Positions 38,005-46,832 of a stretch of 64,000 nt of DNA are shown piece after piece. Source of the DNA: Listeria floridensis FSL S10-1187 (GTDB taxonomy: Bacteria > Bacillota > Bacilli > Lactobacillales > Listeriaceae); assembly GCF_000525875.1 (NCBI RefSeq), contig NZ_AODF01000020.1:1-64000 (forward strand). The letters run 5' to 3'. A model generated the notes under the pieces. The model did no database searches. It saw nothing but the letters and a program-made list of their open reading frames with translations, and had not been told where the DNA came from. Positions within the stretch are counted from its first letter, which is position 1, and each line of letters starts with the position of its first letter. The position numbers and the translations under genes were made by a program.

Positions 38005-38566
38005 CTTGACTTATTCCTTCCCTTTTAAAAATGACAACAACGGTAAGAATTACGATCTTTAGATCAAATAACAAACTGTAGTTAGTAACGTATTCCACAT
38101 CCATTGCAAATTTCTTTTTCCAATCAATATTATTTCTGCCATTTACTTGCGCCCATCCTGTTATTCCCGGTCGCATCAAAAGGCGCTGTCTTTCATAATC
38201 AGAATAAAGCTCATTATATTCAAGCAGCAACGGTCTCGGTCCAACAATACTCATAGTACCGTTTAGAACATTGATCAGCTGTGGTAGCTCATCAATACTT
38301 AGCTTCCTCAAAATTTTACCGACCGTTGTAATACGCTCTTCATCACTTAAAAGCTCGCCATTTTCATCGTAAAGCATCTTCATTGATTTATATTTATACA
38401 ACTTGAATGGGTGCCCATATAAGCCCGCTCGTTCTGTGATGTAAAATGGGTTTCCTCTGTAATAAATTGCCAACAAGATCGTTAAAATCGTCAAAGGAAT
38501 GATCAAAACTATTAAACCGAGCGCTGCGATAAACTTGTCAAGTATGTGTTTCACTCTTAAACTCAA
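37970..38566 (-). CDS. Initiating sugar-phosphate transferase (PglC/EpsL-like), cluster 2
   Basis: A bacterial sugar transferase that primes undecaprenyl phosphate with the first sugar of the cluster 2 unit. TTG 38566 (MSLRVKHILDKFIAALGL) is preferred because GGGGG-TAGGAAA precedes it; the longer TTG at 38602 has no site. There is one re-entrant membrane helix (ALGLIVLIIPLTILTILLA), then the catalytic block FYITERAGLYGHPFKLYKYKSM, DELPQLINVLNGTMSIVGPRP and GITGWAQVNGRN. It is about 198 aa, the PglC/EpsL monotopic length. It differs clearly from the cluster 1 paralogue at 19420-20067, so the two loci have separate priming enzymes. Confidence 0.88.
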   Translation of the reverse strand: MSLRVKHILDKFIAALGLIVLIIPLTILTILLAIYYRGNPFYITERAGLYGHPFKLYKYKSMKMLYDENGELLSDEERITTVGKILRKLSIDELPQLINVLNGTMSIVGPRPLLLEYNELYSDYERQRLLMRPGITGWAQVNGRNNIDWKKKFAMDVEYVTNYSLLFDLKIVILTVVVIFKREGISQDGYVSAEKFRG

Positions 38567-38614
38567 TTTCCTACCCCCTTCTCCCTTTAATAACGAACAC
38601 AATCCATAATCTTA

Positions 38615-39934
38615 TTAGTTTCCGACGACTTCCTTCGCATCAATTTCACCAACGCCGACACTGTAATAATCCAAGCCGTGTTCTTTCATTTCGTGCATGT
38701 CGAAACATTGTCGTCCATCAATTACGATAGGTGTCTTCATAAGTTCAAGCATTTCTTTTGGACTAACTTCTTTCACTTCGTCCCATTCAGTGACGATCAG
38801 TACTGCTTCCGCATCTTGAAGGGCTTGTTTTACTGTTTTCGCAAAGTAAACTTCTTCGCCGAATACTTTTTTCGCATTCTCATAAGCAATCGGGTCATAG
38901 GCCGTTACATACGCGCCACTGTCAAGCAGTTCCCGAATAATTGTGATAGCTGGCGCATCTCGAATGTCGTCAGTATTTGGTTTAAAAGCCACCCCAAGTA
39001 CAGCGATCTTTTTACCTTCAAGACTTGCATAGCGCATTTTGAGCTCCTTAACGAGTTTCAAGCGTTGGTTTTTATTTGTTTCAATTACTTCACGAAGTAA
39101 TTTGAAATCAACCCCTGCATCCATCGCAATTTCGTTCAGTGCTGAAGTATCCTTAGGGAAGCAAGAGCCACCGTAGCCAATCCCTGCATTCAAGAATGGA
39201 CTTCCAATCCGGTGATCCATCCCCATTCCTTTACTTACTTGACGGATATCGCCGCCTGTTGATTCGCAGATATTTGCAATTTCATTAATAAAGCTGATCT
39301 TCGTTGCGAGAAAAGCATTAGATGCGTATTTGATCAATTCTGCACTCTCCAAGTTTGTTGCAAGAATTGGAATATCGAATCCTTCATTAACCGCCTTAAG
39401 CGTTTCAAGTGCTCCAATATCATCAGATCCAAGGACGATTCGATCCCCGTGGAAAATATCGTGAACAGCAGAACCTTCACGCAAAAATTCTGGGTTTGAA
39501 ACAACAGACACTGGATAAGGTGCAATCTCAGCCATTTGATTTTGAAGCTTGCGGTTGGTCCCGACTGGAACAGTGCTTTTAACTACTAAAATTGTCGGAC
39601 GAGTCATTTCAGTTGCAATCATCTCAGCTGCACTTTCAATATACTTCATTTCAGCACGACCATCTGGACCTTCAGGTGTTCCTACTGCAAGATAAACAAT
39701 ATCCGAATCTTTCATCGCTTCTTTAAAAGAAGATGTGAAAGAAAGTCGACCAGCTGATACATTCTTATGAATTAAATCCTCAATGCCTGGTTCATAGATT
39801 GGAGAAACTCCAGCATTCAACTTTTCAATTTTTGACTCATCTAAATCTACGCAAATCACTGAATGACCAATGTCGGATAGTCCGACTCCTGTCACAAGAC
39901 CTACATAGCCTGTTCCAATAACAACGATATTCAA
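38615..39934 (-). CDS. ugd: UDP-glucose 6-dehydrogenase
   Basis: This enzyme makes UDP-glucuronate from UDP-glucose with 2 NAD+. TTG 39934 is chosen (MNIVVIGTGYVGLVTGVGL; AGGAG 7 nt upstream, just after the preceding gene's stop) over an ATG at 39952. The Rossmann motif GTGYVGLVTG, the UDPGDH block KSTVPVGTNRKLQ, the catalytic Cys in GYGGSCFPKDTSAL, and the C-terminal motif VLGVAFKPNTDDIRDAP are intact. It is about 439 aa, the TuaD/Ugd length. Distinct from the WecC-like enzyme of cluster 1. It indicates a uronic-acid-containing or uronic-acid-derived sugar in the cluster 2 polymer. Confidence 0.9.
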   Translation of the reverse strand: MNIVVIGTGYVGLVTGVGLSDIGHSVICVDLDESKIEKLNAGVSPIYEPGIEDLIHKNVSAGRLSFTSSFKEAMKDSDIVYLAVGTPEGPDGRAEMKYIESAAEMIATEMTRPTILVVKSTVPVGTNRKLQNQMAEIAPYPVSVVSNPEFLREGSAVHDIFHGDRIVLGSDDIGALETLKAVNEGFDIPILATNLESAELIKYASNAFLATKISFINEIANICESTGGDIRQVSKGMGMDHRIGSPFLNAGIGYGGSCFPKDTSALNEIAMDAGVDFKLLREVIETNKNQRLKLVKELKMRYASLEGKKIAVLGVAFKPNTDDIRDAPAITIIRELLDSGAYVTAYDPIAYENAKKVFGEEVYFAKTVKQALQDAEAVLIVTEWDEVKEVSPKEMLELMKTPIVIDGRQCFDMHEMKEHGLDYYSVGVGEIDAKEVVGN

Positions 39935-39935
39935 A

Positions 39936-41178
39936 TTAATGACTCCTTTCATTGACTTGAATCAAAATTTTCATAGCCTTTTCTGCGAGAATATCTGCTT
40001 GAAAATTTTCTTCAGCAACTGCTCTGATTTTTGATTTAAGTCCGCTTAATTCTTCTTTTTTATTTGTAAGTGAGGCAAGGACATTAGCAAGTTCTTCAGG
40101 TTTAGTTGCGTCTACGTAAAACCCGATTTCGTTGTCTACTACAATATCTTTTGTCCAGCCGGCCGAATTGACAATAATCGGTTTTCCTAAAGCTAAAGCG
40201 TCAAAGAACTTATTTGGAGAATTTGTCGCTAAAATAGGCTTGGGCAAGAAACTTGTAATCGTGATATTTGCTAAACTTAAATAAGTTGGAACTTGTTTCT
40301 TCTGAACGCCGCCAATGAAGATAACATTTTTTTAAATTATGCTCTTTCGCATATGCTTCGAGCCCTGGCTTAGTTTTTCCATCCCCAACAATTAAAATCG
40401 CAATATCGTCGTTTCCTTGTTTCTGGAGAATATCTGCTCCACGAAGTAGATACTCTAGTCCATTTGCTTCTCCCATAGCCCCGATATGTGTCATGATGAA
40501 TTTATTTTGCAACTCATATTTTTGTATGATTTCTTCTCGTAATGACTCATCAATATTTTTATCTTGAAAAAGCTCGGTGTCAGCTAGATTAGAAATGACA
40601 CTGACTTTCTCTTTTGATATACCAGTATCTAGAACCCCTTTTTCCATTCCTGGTGATAAACTGATGATATAACTGGCCTTTTTATAAATTCGTTTTTCCA
40701 GTTTTTTCAGTGCATAAATCATCGGTTTGGAGCGAATGTACCCCATTTCGATTGGCGCTTCTGGCCACAAATCCCTGACTTCAAATACAAAAGGGACTTT
40801 TAATTTCTTGCTGAGTCTCATGGCTGGAATCCCAATTGTAAGTGGAGTCGATGTGGCAAAAATAATATCTACATCTTCCACTTGTTTGCCAACCTTCTCG
40901 GCTTGCCTCATAAAGTTAAGAAATTCTTTGATGCGAGCTGATTTGCCCATATAGTTGCTGTACTCACTTGCTACAGCTCTGACGTCTATACCATCGATGT
41001 TATAATATTTAATGCCTTGTTCTTCTTTATAAGCTGTTTCCGACTTCATGAAAGAGTCTGTTGTTACCATGACTACTTCATGACCTTGTTCAACAAAATG
41101 TTTAGCAAAAACATAGCTTCTAACTGCAGTTGAAGAAGTAAGGGTCGCAAAGTATTGATGTAAATATAATATTTTCAC
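39936..41178 (-). CDS. Glycosyltransferase family 4 (WbuB-like), cluster 2 (single-base frameshift in the read)
   Basis: From GTG 41178 the protein starts MKILYLHQYFATLTSSTAVR, an opening typical of WbuB/capsule GT4 enzymes. It breaks at the run 40327-40333 (seven bases, six needed): joining gives HNLKNVIFIGGVQKKQVPTY and a 413-aa protein. Donor-domain motifs: HIGAMGEANGLEYLLRGA and NSPNKFFDALALGKPIIVNSAGW (EX7E region with the S-P-N-K-F-F-D signature). It is a cytoplasmic glycosyltransferase. The 3' end abuts ugd. It is the first biosynthetic gene after the cluster 2 lipoprotein. Confidence 0.85.
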
Positions 41179-41201
41179 GCTAGTTAAGTCCTCTCATTCC
41201 A

Positions 41202-41678
41202 TTACTTAGATTCTGCTTTTGCAGGAACTTCAATGCCTGTCCATTTGATGTTTTCTTTTGAATTGATTGGTTGATAGAAAAGTTCAGCTTCTTCTAAATC
41301 ACTTGGTACGACATAGTAGCCTTTACCAGTTTCTTCTTTACCGGCTTTTAGTACATAGTTCATATTTTTCAAGCTACCTTTAGCATAGAAATAGTTTTCA
41401 TCGCCATCGCTTAGAAAGAAGTCGTTCGCTACAACACCAAGATCTTTTTTCGAGATATTTTTAACTTTAAACGTAATAACTACTTCTTTTTTGCCTTTTT
41501 TCTTTTACTCTTTTCAACTTCTACTTTTTGTGGAGTTACTTGAATTGACTCAGCTTTCTTTGTTGCAATTTTCTTAGGTTCGTCTTTTTTTTTCTTCTGC
41601 TTTCGAGTTGTTATTGCTGCATCCTACCATCGCGATACTTAATACTAGTAAGAGTGCAAAAGTCATAATTTTCTTCAT
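41202..41678 (-). CDS. Small lipoprotein beside cluster 2 (two single-base indels in the read)
   Basis: The signal peptide is MKKIMTFALLLVLSIAMVGC, lipobox MVGC (Cys 20), from ATG 41678 with GGAGG 7 nt upstream. The frame requires one base less in the nine-base run 41585-41593 and one more base within 41490-41512; it then encodes 158 aa. The domain contains VVITFKVKNISKKDLGVVAN (a DUF4352-like beta-sandwich strand pair) and ends TGIEVPAKAESK. The uncorrected sequence has no long open frame here, so automatic gene calling would probably miss it. Like the cluster 1 lipoprotein (22763-23282), it sits between the Crp-like regulator and the polymer genes. Confidence 0.72.
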
Positions 41679-41720
41679 AAAATCCTCCATGATATATAAT
41701 TTGGTTTTTTGAAATAAGTT

Positions 41721-42414
41721 TTATACTTTTAAGGCTTTTGAGTTCATATCATTTTGAAGCTCTTCATAATCAAGAATAGTGACTTTTCGTGAGGTAATCT
41801 TAATCAGTTGTTCTTTTTCGAGCAATTTATATGTTTCGGAAACAGTTGTCACTTTAGTTCTGCAAAATGATGCAATAAAGCTTTGTGTAATAAAACTTGG
41901 CATCTCAAAAGTGTTTCCGTCTTGATCTAGTGATAACAGCTGGATGATAATACATAGTGCCATTCTGACCTTCTGCTCCGGTTTCTGGTTCAACATATTG
42001 GTAATGACCATCAAATTCTCATTTAAACTACTGATTAAATCAGTCATCTTGTGAAAAAACTTCGGTTGTACATAAAAATGGTCTAACATGAACTCTCGAT
42101 CGATTTGATATAGGGTAACATCAGTTAATGCTCTCTTTTTAACAAAAGCAATATCTGTCGCTTCGTACCCAAAGCCCTGCATGTTGGTTAGCAAATAAAT
42201 AATTTGTGTGACCTTGCTTGATGAGTTCAAAAGTTCTACTAGAACGACGCCCTCTTTAACGATATAATAAGACTCAGGCGACACAGGAATAATTTCATTT
42301 TTTTTTGATTTTTTTGGTTACAACATACTCGTCAAATAAACTTTTATTGCTTGAAAGATATCCTAGAATTTGTTGCATTAACAGTTTGTCTTTATCTATA
42401 TCTATGATACTCAA
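41721..42414 (-). CDS. Crp/PrfA-family transcriptional regulator, cluster 2 (single-base frameshift in the read)
   Basis: From TTG 42414 (AAGGAGG 12 nt upstream) the frame reads MSIIDIDKDKLLMQQILGYL and joins the rest if the nine-base run 42298-42306 is eight; total 230 aa, PrfA-like length. The beta-roll (YYIVKEGVVLVELLN, FGYEATDIAFV) is followed by the long dimer helix (FFHKMTDLISSLNENLMVI) and a complete helix-turn-helix with wing (FIASFCRTKVTTVSETYKLLEKEQLIKITSRKVTIL). There is no clear cAMP-binding Arg/Glu set, as in PrfA, so the effector is unknown. It heads cluster 2 and probably controls it; this is inferred from position. Confidence 0.78.
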
Positions 42415-42750
42415 CTACCTTCTTCCCTCCTTACTCAAATTATTCTCTACCTCATACTTTTATTTTATACTCATTATCACTTGGCGAAATATCCCATAGG
42501 ATACTTCTTCTTTTCATTACTTTGTTTATTTTTGACGATTTTGACATAATTTGTCGTTATTTTTTTTTACGTTTGGAAACTAAAAACGCAAAAGATATTC
42601 TTAAGTAAAACCCCTATCCCATGCGCCTTAGCGAGAATAATTCTCAATACAAAAAAACTCTCCTTATATAATTAAGAAGAGTTTTTTTGTCATCCTTAGA
42701 TAAACGCCTTTGGACAATTTTTGTCCGATAATACCCCCATTGTTCCCTTT
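42415..42750. promoter_or_regulatory. Intergenic region between cluster 2 regulator and Ig-repeat gene
   Basis: A 336-nt AT-rich gap. It holds the upstream region of the Crp-like regulator (candidate -10 TATAAA on the minus strand near 42465). A 13-nt inverted repeat GAGAATAATTCTC sits at 42633-42645, in the Fur/PerR-box style. The terminator at 42651-42688 closes the big downstream-reading gene. No gene is seen. Confidence 0.45.
42651..42688. terminator. Bidirectional terminator of the Ig-repeat gene
   Basis: A stem of AAAAAAACTCT-C-CTTA with TAAG-A-AGAGTTTTTTT (one mismatch) ends in A/T runs on both sides; the loop is TATAAT. It lies about 60 nt after the stop at 42751. Confidence 0.75.
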
Positions 42751-45700
42751 CTATTCTTGGACAGTTACTCGTGCGCGTTCAACATAGTGTCTATCAACAC
42801 CCACAATTTCAACTTTATCTGTCGGTAATATATCTGCCGCATACACCGAGAAGGTTCCGCCCGTGATACTTGCTTGGCGTTTCACTACACCATTTACAAA
42901 GAGACGTACAAATGAAATATTTTCACCTTTTGTCCCTGTAATTGTGTTGTCTCCAATAGTGAAATCATTTGCAGTAAGCGAGTAATCAAGCGTGCCTTGT
43001 ACATTCACTTGTACACGTGCCCGCTCTGCAAAACTTGAATCAACACCAACAACCTCTACCGTATCCCCCTCTTGGACAAGTTCCCAAGCAGCCCCAAAGG
43101 AGTATTGGCCATTAGATGGTGTAGCTTGTTTTTTCACTTCGCCGTTAACAAAGAGACGTACATAGGCAATATCTGTTCCACTAGTACCCGTTAGATTATC
43201 TCCATCCAGAGTATACGGATCCGCCGTCAAACTATAATCTTTCGGAGCGCTGAGTTCAACTTGTACTCGTGCTCGTTCAACAAATTGCGAATCTATTCCA
43301 ACAACTTCTACCATATCTGTTGGAAGAATATTATACTGTGCCAAATTGTTAAAGGTATATGAACCATCTTGACCTAGTTCAGCTTCCTTAACAATCGTAC
43401 CGTTGACTAAGAGACGTACACGATTAATGTCATCTCCATAGGTTCCGCCGAAACTTTCTTCACCTAGAACATACGGATTCGCAGTAAGACTATAATCCCA
43501 CGAACCTTCAAGCGGAACACTAATACGATTTTGCTCTCTAAACTGCGAATCTACTCCAACAAGTTCAACTGTATCTGTTGGTTGCAGCCCATACTGATTC
43601 ATAGACGGGAAGGTAAAGTTTCCTTGACCGTCTTTTTGAGCTTGTGCTTTTACTTCACCGTTAATGAAAAGACGCACTTGGAAAATATCGGAACCATGTA
43701 TACCAGTAAGCTGATTGTCACCAAGTTCATATCGATCAGCAGATAAGCTGTAATCGAAAGATCCTTGAAGCGGAATCGTTACACGATTACGTTCGATATA
43801 TCGAGAATCAACACCGACTACTTCCACAACATCAGTTGGTTTTAAGTTATATTGAAGCATGTTTCTGAAAACAAAGTTTCCTTGACCATCTTGCTCTGCT
43901 TGAGCCACAACCGTTCCATTAATGAAAAGACGTACACGAAAAACATCATCCCCGTGTGTGCCTGTTAGCGTAGCATCTCCCAAATGATATTCATCAGGGT
44001 TAAGCGCATAATCAAAGTTGGCTTGTACGTTAACAGGAATCCGATTGCGTTCGATATAACTACTGTCTACTCCAACTACTTCAATCGTATCATCAGCAGA
44101 AGTAATAAACTGCGCTGCATTTGGGAAAGTGTAATTCCCATTTTGATCCGTTGTCGCCTGAGTAACAACTGTTCCATTTACAAAGAGACGTACTCGGGAA
44201 ATATCTGCTCCAAACGTCCCTGTCAGCGCACCTGTTGTTCCAACAATATATGGATCTTCATTAACCGTTAAGGAATAGTCTTTTTGCGGTGCTTCTGTGA
44301 CAATTTCAGTCGCCGCTTCAGATGTTTTTCCATTTAGCGTTGCTGTTGCAGTAATAACTGTTCCCGCTGGTTGAGCCGGAGCTTGAATGCTCCAATTTCC
44401 ATTTGCGTCTGCAGTACCACTTAGGATCAATGTGCCGCCGCCTGCTTGAGGAATACGAAGCTCAATTGTAGCATTTGGAACCGATGTCCCTGTAATCACT
44501 GTATCTTCATTATTCACTGGATTAATATTGGGCGTTGGAACCGGTACTCCCGTTACCTCTTGGAAGCCGCGCGGACTTGTATTTCCAGCTCCATCAGTAG
44601 CTGTCGCGCTAAGCATCGTTCCAGATGATTGTTTAGGAATCGTAAATTGATAAGAACCATCCGAACCCGCTTGAACTTCTCCAATTTGAATATTATCCGC
44701 GTAAAGCTTCACTGTTGAAAACGGTTCAGCCGTTCCTCTTACGATGGTATCTTCATCTGTAACAGGGAAAATAACCGGTGCATCCGGAGCAGTGGCATCT
44801 ACAACTGTAGTAGAAGATTGTGCTGTTTTACCATCTTTTTCAGCCACTACCGTAATTTCAGTTCCAGCTGCTTGTTGAGGAATCGTTACCGAATAGTTAC
44901 CATTGGCATCCGCCACACCTTCTCTACTCCAAGTTCCACCACCTGGTTGAGGAATCTGAACCGTTACTTTTGCGTTTGGTTCAGTTTTTCCTTTTACAAT
45001 CGTATCTTGATCTGTTACTTGATCAATTGTTGGCGCTGGAATTTCAGAAGAAACTACAGTCGTGCTTGTTCCAGGACTTGTATTCCCTGCCGCGTCAGTT
45101 GCATAGGCTACAAGTACCGTTCCAGCTGCTTGAGCCGGGATTGAAACACGGTAGTTCCCACTTGCATCTGTAACCCCTTGACCAATTTCTACTCCACCAA
45201 CTCTAATAACGACTGTCGAATTCGGTTCAGCTGTACCGTTAACCTCAGTTTGCTGATCTGTAATTGGTTCATTAATAGTTGGTGCAGATGGCGCTGTCCG
45301 GTCACTTACAGTTGTAGAAGTCGTTTCGCTAGTTTTACCATTTAAAGTCGCCTTTGCCGTAATTACCGTTCCTGCATCTTGTCTAGGAATAAGAATGGTA
45401 AAGTTGCCACTTCCATCAGCCACACCTGTATAATTAGTTCCATTGATTGTCAAAGTTACCAGTGCACCAGGATCTGCTGTACCTGTAACACTTGTATCAT
45501 GATCTGTTACTTCATCCAATTGCGGAATTGTGATTGGTGTAGCCGTAACAGTAATTTTTGCTTCTGGACTCGCACCCGTTACATTTCTTGCAAGCACAGA
45601 CAACTCCGTTCCTGCATCTTGTCTCGGAATCGAAATACTGTAATCCCCATTTTCTCCTGCTATCCCCATACCAATCACAGAGCCATTGACACGAATTTCA

Positions 45701-46728
45701 ACAGTAGATCCCGGTTCCGCTGTACCCGTCACTACTGTATCGATGTCCGTAACAGGGTTAATAGTTGGAGCCGCTGGAAGGTCTGGTCCTACAACCGTCG
45801 TACTCACACGTTCACTGCGTAACGTTTGACCATCAGGAGTCTGGATAGTATATCCAGCCGAGACATTACTTCCAGCTGGTTGAGCCGGAATGCTAATCGA
45901 ATAACTTCCATTTGAGTTAGCTGTCCCAGTTCCAATTGCTTGATTTGATCCATTGTAGATCGTAACCGTGGATCCTGGTTCTGCTGTACCCGTCACATTC
46001 GTATCCGTATATTTCACTTCGTTGATCGTTGGATTAGACAAGATCGGACTTCCTCCGCTATCCAACTCAAAAACATGCGCTGATTTCAGCCGAACGGACC
46101 AATTGGTTGGGTGATTTGAACCATTTGGAATGAGCCAAAGGTAACCATGGTTGTTAATCCCTTCAATTAAGTTATTTACTTTAACATCATATTTCATCAC
46201 ATAGTTACGATTATTGCTTGCATCCAAGCCTATTTGGTCCCCACCGAATTTAGGTGGAGTATATTGATTAAGTTGAAATCCAGATGGCGTACCAATTAGC
46301 CCTGTCATATTATCAAAGTATACCCCACCGCTTGGACCTAAAGATGCCCACTGTACTAAATACGTAGGCGAGGAGTTAGCATCAATCACATAGTACACAC
46401 GGTAAGATTTACCAACTTGAATATCTGTTGTTGTTCGTGGAAAACCAATATTAATCCGAGCGATCCGTGACGTAGTGGCACGATAATCAAGCGTTCCTGT
46501 TGCACTATTATACGTAGCAACCGCATTCGCCTGCGATCCTTGGAACTTTTGCGCCATCTCAGGCGTGATATTACCCATTGGAAGAGCGTCTGTCTCAGCT
46601 GCTTTCGATTCTAAATCAGGTATAACAGATTTCCCCGCGAAAGTCCCTCCAATCGTACTCGCAAAAATGGCAGTAGCTGCAGTTACCTTTAAAATTTTAC
46701 CGAGTAATCGTTTATTTCTCCCTTTCAA
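42751..46728 (-). CDS. Very large secreted protein with 13 Ig-like repeats
   Basis: From TTG 46728 (GAGGAG 9 nt upstream) about 1325 aa: a signal peptide (LLGKILKVTAATAIFASTIGG) and an N-terminal domain of about 190 residues (ALPMGNITPEMAQKF.. to HVFELDSGG), closely related to the whole of the neighbouring 46833-47519 protein. Seven repeats of ~80-85 aa of the Big_6 type follow (each with D.DT.VTGTAEPGSTV and G.YS..IP.Q.AGT). Six ~85-aa repeats of a second Ig-like type come last (DYSLTA...GDN.LTG..G.DI..VRLF(V/I)NG). It stops at VTVQE, with no LPXTG or other anchor. The frame is intact despite its length. A role as adhesin or matrix protein is inferred. Confidence 0.82.
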   Translation of the reverse strand: MKGRNKRLLGKILKVTAATAIFASTIGGTFAGKSVIPDLESKAAETDALPMGNITPEMAQKFQGSQANAVATYNSATGTLDYRATTSRIARINIGFPRTTTDIQVGKSYRVYYVIDANSSPTYLVQWASLGPSGGVYFDNMTGLIGTPSGFQLNQYTPPKFGGDQIGLDASNNRNYVMKYDVKVNNLIEGINNHGYLWLIPNGSNHPTNWSVRLKSAHVFELDSGGSPILSNPTINEVKYTDTNVTGTAEPGSTVTIYNGSNQAIGTGTANSNGSYSISIPAQPAGSNVSAGYTIQTPDGQTLRSERVSTTVVGPDLPAAPTINPVTDIDTVVTGTAEPGSTVEIRVNGSVIGMGIAGENGDYSISIPRQDAGTELSVLARNVTGASPEAKITVTATPITIPQLDEVTDHDTSVTGTADPGALVTLTINGTNYTGVADGSGNFTILIPRQDAGTVITAKATLNGKTSETTSTTVSDRTAPSAPTINEPITDQQTEVNGTAEPNSTVVIRVGGVEIGQGVTDASGNYRVSIPAQAAGTVLVAYATDAAGNTSPGTSTTVVSSEIPAPTIDQVTDQDTIVKGKTEPNAKVTVQIPQPGGGTWSREGVADANGNYSVTIPQQAAGTEITVVAEKDGKTAQSSTTVVDATAPDAPVIFPVTDEDTIVRGTAEPFSTVKLYADNIQIGEVQAGSDGSYQFTIPKQSSGTMLSATATDGAGNTSPRGFQEVTGVPVPTPNINPVNNEDTVITGTSVPNATIELRIPQAGGGTLILSGTADANGNWSIQAPAQPAGTVITATATLNGKTSEAATEIVTEAPQKDYSLTVNEDPYIVGTTGALTGTFGADISRVRLFVNGTVVTQATTDQNGNYTFPNAAQFITSADDTIEVVGVDSSYIERNRIPVNVQANFDYALNPDEYHLGDATLTGTHGDDVFRVRLFINGTVVAQAEQDGQGNFVFRNMLQYNLKPTDVVEVVGVDSRYIERNRVTIPLQGSFDYSLSADRYELGDNQLTGIHGSDIFQVRLFINGEVKAQAQKDGQGNFTFPSMNQYGLQPTDTVELVGVDSQFREQNRISVPLEGSWDYSLTANPYVLGEESFGGTYGDDINRVRLLVNGTIVKEAELGQDGSYTFNNLAQYNILPTDMVEVVGIDSQFVERARVQVELSAPKDYSLTADPYTLDGDNLTGTSGTDIAYVRLFVNGEVKKQATPSNGQYSFGAAWELVQEGDTVEVVGVDSSFAERARVQVNVQGTLDYSLTANDFTIGDNTITGTKGENISFVRLFVNGVVKRQASITGGTFSVYAADILPTDKVEIVGVDRHYVERARVTVQE

Positions 46729-46784
46729 GAGTCTCAACTCCTCAAATAAAGTTTATTTTTTAATTCATTTCTATTTATTTACTG

Positions 46785-46811
46785 GAAAAAAGGGAACTAT
46801 ATTCCCTTTTT
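46785..46811 (-). terminator. Weak hairpin between the two secreted-protein genes
   Basis: GGAAAAAGGGAA paired with TTCCCTTTTTTCC and a short loop sits between the shorter gene (stop 46833) and the larger gene. It could act as a partial terminator that sets the ratio of the two products. Confidence 0.45.
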
Positions 46812-46832
46812 CCGCATCATCCGCCCAGCAAA

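Noticed and set aside
26816-42414. PrfA boxes upstream of the Crp/PrfA-like regulators
   Set aside because: No TTAACA..TGTTAA-type palindrome was found in the upstream regions of either regulator or of the polymer genes.
42751-46728. Repeat-rich gene as an assembly artefact
   Set aside because: The 13 repeats differ from each other in sequence and the frame stays open over 4 kb; collapsed or duplicated copies would be near identical.
42751-46737. Long open frames on the plus strand opposite the Ig-repeat gene
   Set aside because: They have no ribosome sites, low-complexity Cys/Ser/Arg-rich translations, and follow the repeat periodicity of the real gene; antisense shadows.
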